A stretch of 14,212 nt of DNA, taken from Oscillospiraceae bacterium. Its GTDB lineage: Bacteria > Bacillota > Clostridia > Clostridiales > Clostridiaceae. Position 1 is the stretch's first letter, and each line of letters starts with the position of its first letter. The stretch is from the NCBI GenBank assembly GCA_009785875.1, contig WQUF01000147.1, forward strand, positions 1 through 14,212, given 5' to 3'. The position numbers were made by a program, and so were the translations under genes. The notes below the pieces were generated by a model. It was given only the letters and a program-made list of their open reading frames with translations, ran no database searches and had not been told where the DNA came from. Of this stretch, positions 12,885-14,212 are shown piece after piece.

Positions 12885-14212
12885 ATGAAATATAATGAGA
12901 TTTTAAATAAAGAACAATACGAAGCGGTAACTTGTATCCATGGACCTCTTCTTATTTTAGCAGGTGCAGGATCAGGTAAGACCACTGTACTAACATATAG
13001 AACGAGCTTCATGATTCAAAATGCTAATATCCCTTATTACAACATATTGGCGATTACCTTTACAAATAAAGCAGCACAAGAGATGAAAACTAGGATTATA
13101 AATTTAATTGGACAAGAAGCGAGCGGTATGTGGATATCAACTTTTCATTCAACTTGTGTTAGAATCTTAAGAAGAGAAGCAGATAAGTTAGGATATAATA
13201 AAAATTTCACCATATACGACAGTTACGATTCAAAGAGCTTGATCACAAAGTGCATGGGAGAATTGAATATAGACCAGGAATATATAAAAGTAAAAGAAGT
13301 GATAAATAAAATATCAAAGAATAAAGACAATTTTATAAATCCAGAAATGTATTTAATTCAGGCAGAGAAAGACTTTAGAGAGAAAAAAATTGCAGACATT
13401 TATGACCTTTATCAAAAGCGTTTAAAAGAATATAATGCCATGGATTTTGACGATCTCATATTTATGACAGTAAAATTATTTAAAAAAGATGAAGAGGTTC
13501 TAGAGTTTTATAGGAGAAAATTTAAGTATATAATGGTAGATGAATATCAGGATACCAATAAAACTCAATATGAATTTGTTCACCTTTTAGCTAAAGAACA
13601 CAAAAATATATGCGCTGTTGGAGACGATGATCAATGCATATACGAGTGGAGAGGTGCGGATATTTCAAATATCTTGGATTTTGAAAAAGATTATGAAGAC
13701 TGCAAGGTAATTAAGCTTGAAACAAATTATAGATCTTTTAAAAATATTTTGGATGCAGCAAACTCAGTAATTGAATATAATATACAGAGGAAAGGTAAAG
13801 AATTAAAAACAGATAAAGCTCCGGGGGATAAAATTAAGTATTACACTGCTTTTTCTGAAGAAGATGAAGCTAAATTTATCATCAGCGAGATAGAGAAACT
13901 GACAAAGGATAAAAAGAAATCCTATAAAGATTTTGCTGTATTGTATAGAACCAATGCTCAATCCAGAATTTTTGAAAGTGCTATGGTTAAGTGGGGAATG
14001 CCATATAAAGTCGTAGGCGGACTCAAATTCTACGACAGAAAAGAAATAAAGGATGTCTTGGCGTATTTAAAAGTCATCGCAAATCCTTTAGATAACCTAA
14101 GCATAACCAGGATTATAAATGTACCTAAGCGAGGCATTGGAGATACTACAGTTAAAAAGATAGCTGATTACGCAGAATATATAGAGGAAAATATATATCC
14201 GGCACTCTTAGA
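12885..14212 (+). CDS. pcrA: ATP-dependent DNA helicase PcrA/UvrD (3' end outside the window)
   Basis: The first 442 codons are present; full-length PcrA is about 720-750. It is a superfamily 1A 3'-5' helicase acting in nucleotide excision repair, removal of proteins from DNA and, in Gram-positives, rolling-circle plasmid replication. Visible motifs: the Q-motif LNKEQYEAV (7-15), Walker A AGAGSGKT (26-33), motif Ia TFTNKAAQEMKTR (58-70), TFHSTCVRILR (86-96), Walker B VDEYQDTNKTQYE (218-230), motif III GDDDQCIYEWRGA (246-258, Cys where Ser is usual), and motif IV LETNYRS (278-284). Start: an ATG with AGGAGGG four bases upstream, a very strong site. The reading frame is open to the end of the window. 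In many Firmicutes it is followed by ligA, which is not visible here. Confidence 0.95.
   Translation, partial: MKYNEILNKEQYEAVTCIHGPLLILAGAGSGKTTVLTYRTSFMIQNANIPYYNILAITFTNKAAQEMKTRIINLIGQEASGMWISTFHSTCVRILRREADKLGYNKNFTIYDSYDSKSLITKCMGELNIDQEYIKVKEVINKISKNKDNFINPEMYLIQAEKDFREKKIADIYDLYQKRLKEYNAMDFDDLIFMTVKLFKKDEEVLEFYRRKFKYIMVDEYQDTNKTQYEFVHLLAKEHKNICAVGDDDQCIYEWRGADISNILDFEKDYEDCKVIKLETNYRSFKNILDAANSVIEYNIQRKGKELKTDKAPGDKIKYYTAFSEEDEAKFIISEIEKLTKDKKKSYKDFAVLYRTNAQSRIFESAMVKWGMPYKVVGGLKFYDRKEIKDVLAYLKVIANPLDNLSITRIINVPKRGIGDTTVKKIADYAEYIEENIYPALL

Noticed and set aside
1..14212. CRISPR array, tRNA, rRNA or complete insertion sequence
   Set aside because: No regularly spaced repeats, cloverleaf, rRNA-like block or transposase gene was seen on either strand.

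Overview
The window looks like a chromosomal segment of a low-GC, AT-rich Firmicute, most likely a clostridium-type anaerobe. This rests on strong AGGAGG-type ribosome binding sites, very A/T-rich spacers with sigma-A-like promoters, and the gene families present. The species cannot be named from the sequence.

Layout. Minus strand, 17-3334: a ParB/Spo0J-like DNA-binding protein gene interrupted by one in-frame amber codon (296-1207 plus 17-295), a six-helix membrane protein (1278-1802), a Fur/PerR-family metalloregulator with a well-formed promoter and operator-like box (1931-2353), and a membrane-anchored ComEC-type metallo-beta-lactamase-fold hydrolase (2450-3334). Plus strand, 3540-4259: a PlsC-type acyltransferase, ending at a bidirectional terminator shared with a convergent DUF378 membrane protein (4319-4552). 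Then a small three-helix membrane protein (4695-5012) and a 52-residue zinc-ribbon protein (5177-5335) whose leader can fold over its Shine-Dalgarno. Next come glucose-6-phosphate isomerase (5555-6895) and an 800-residue protein of seven triple-tyrosine/Ig-like modules (6964-9366), closed by heptamer repeats and a strong terminator.

From about 9.6 to 12.7 kb the content changes to a stability-type cluster: a HigBA-type toxin-antitoxin pair (minus), a second and intact ParB-like gene (plus), and a DinJ/RelB-YafQ toxin-antitoxin pair (plus). A short gene remnant and several inverted repeats lie between them. The window ends inside a PcrA/UvrD helicase gene (from 12885).

How it fits together. 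Most genes are housekeeping: sugar phosphate isomerisation, phospholipid acylation, metal or peroxide sensing, DNA repair. The most unusual part is the pair of ParA-less ParB-like paralogues about 9 kb apart. They share an N-terminal EDLFPN motif, a ParB-type fold with altered active-site motifs (GxSR, NLSYR) and a separate C-terminal domain. One copy is broken or recoded by a TAG codon; the other sits between two toxin-antitoxin modules. No tRNA, rRNA, CRISPR array or complete insertion sequence was seen.
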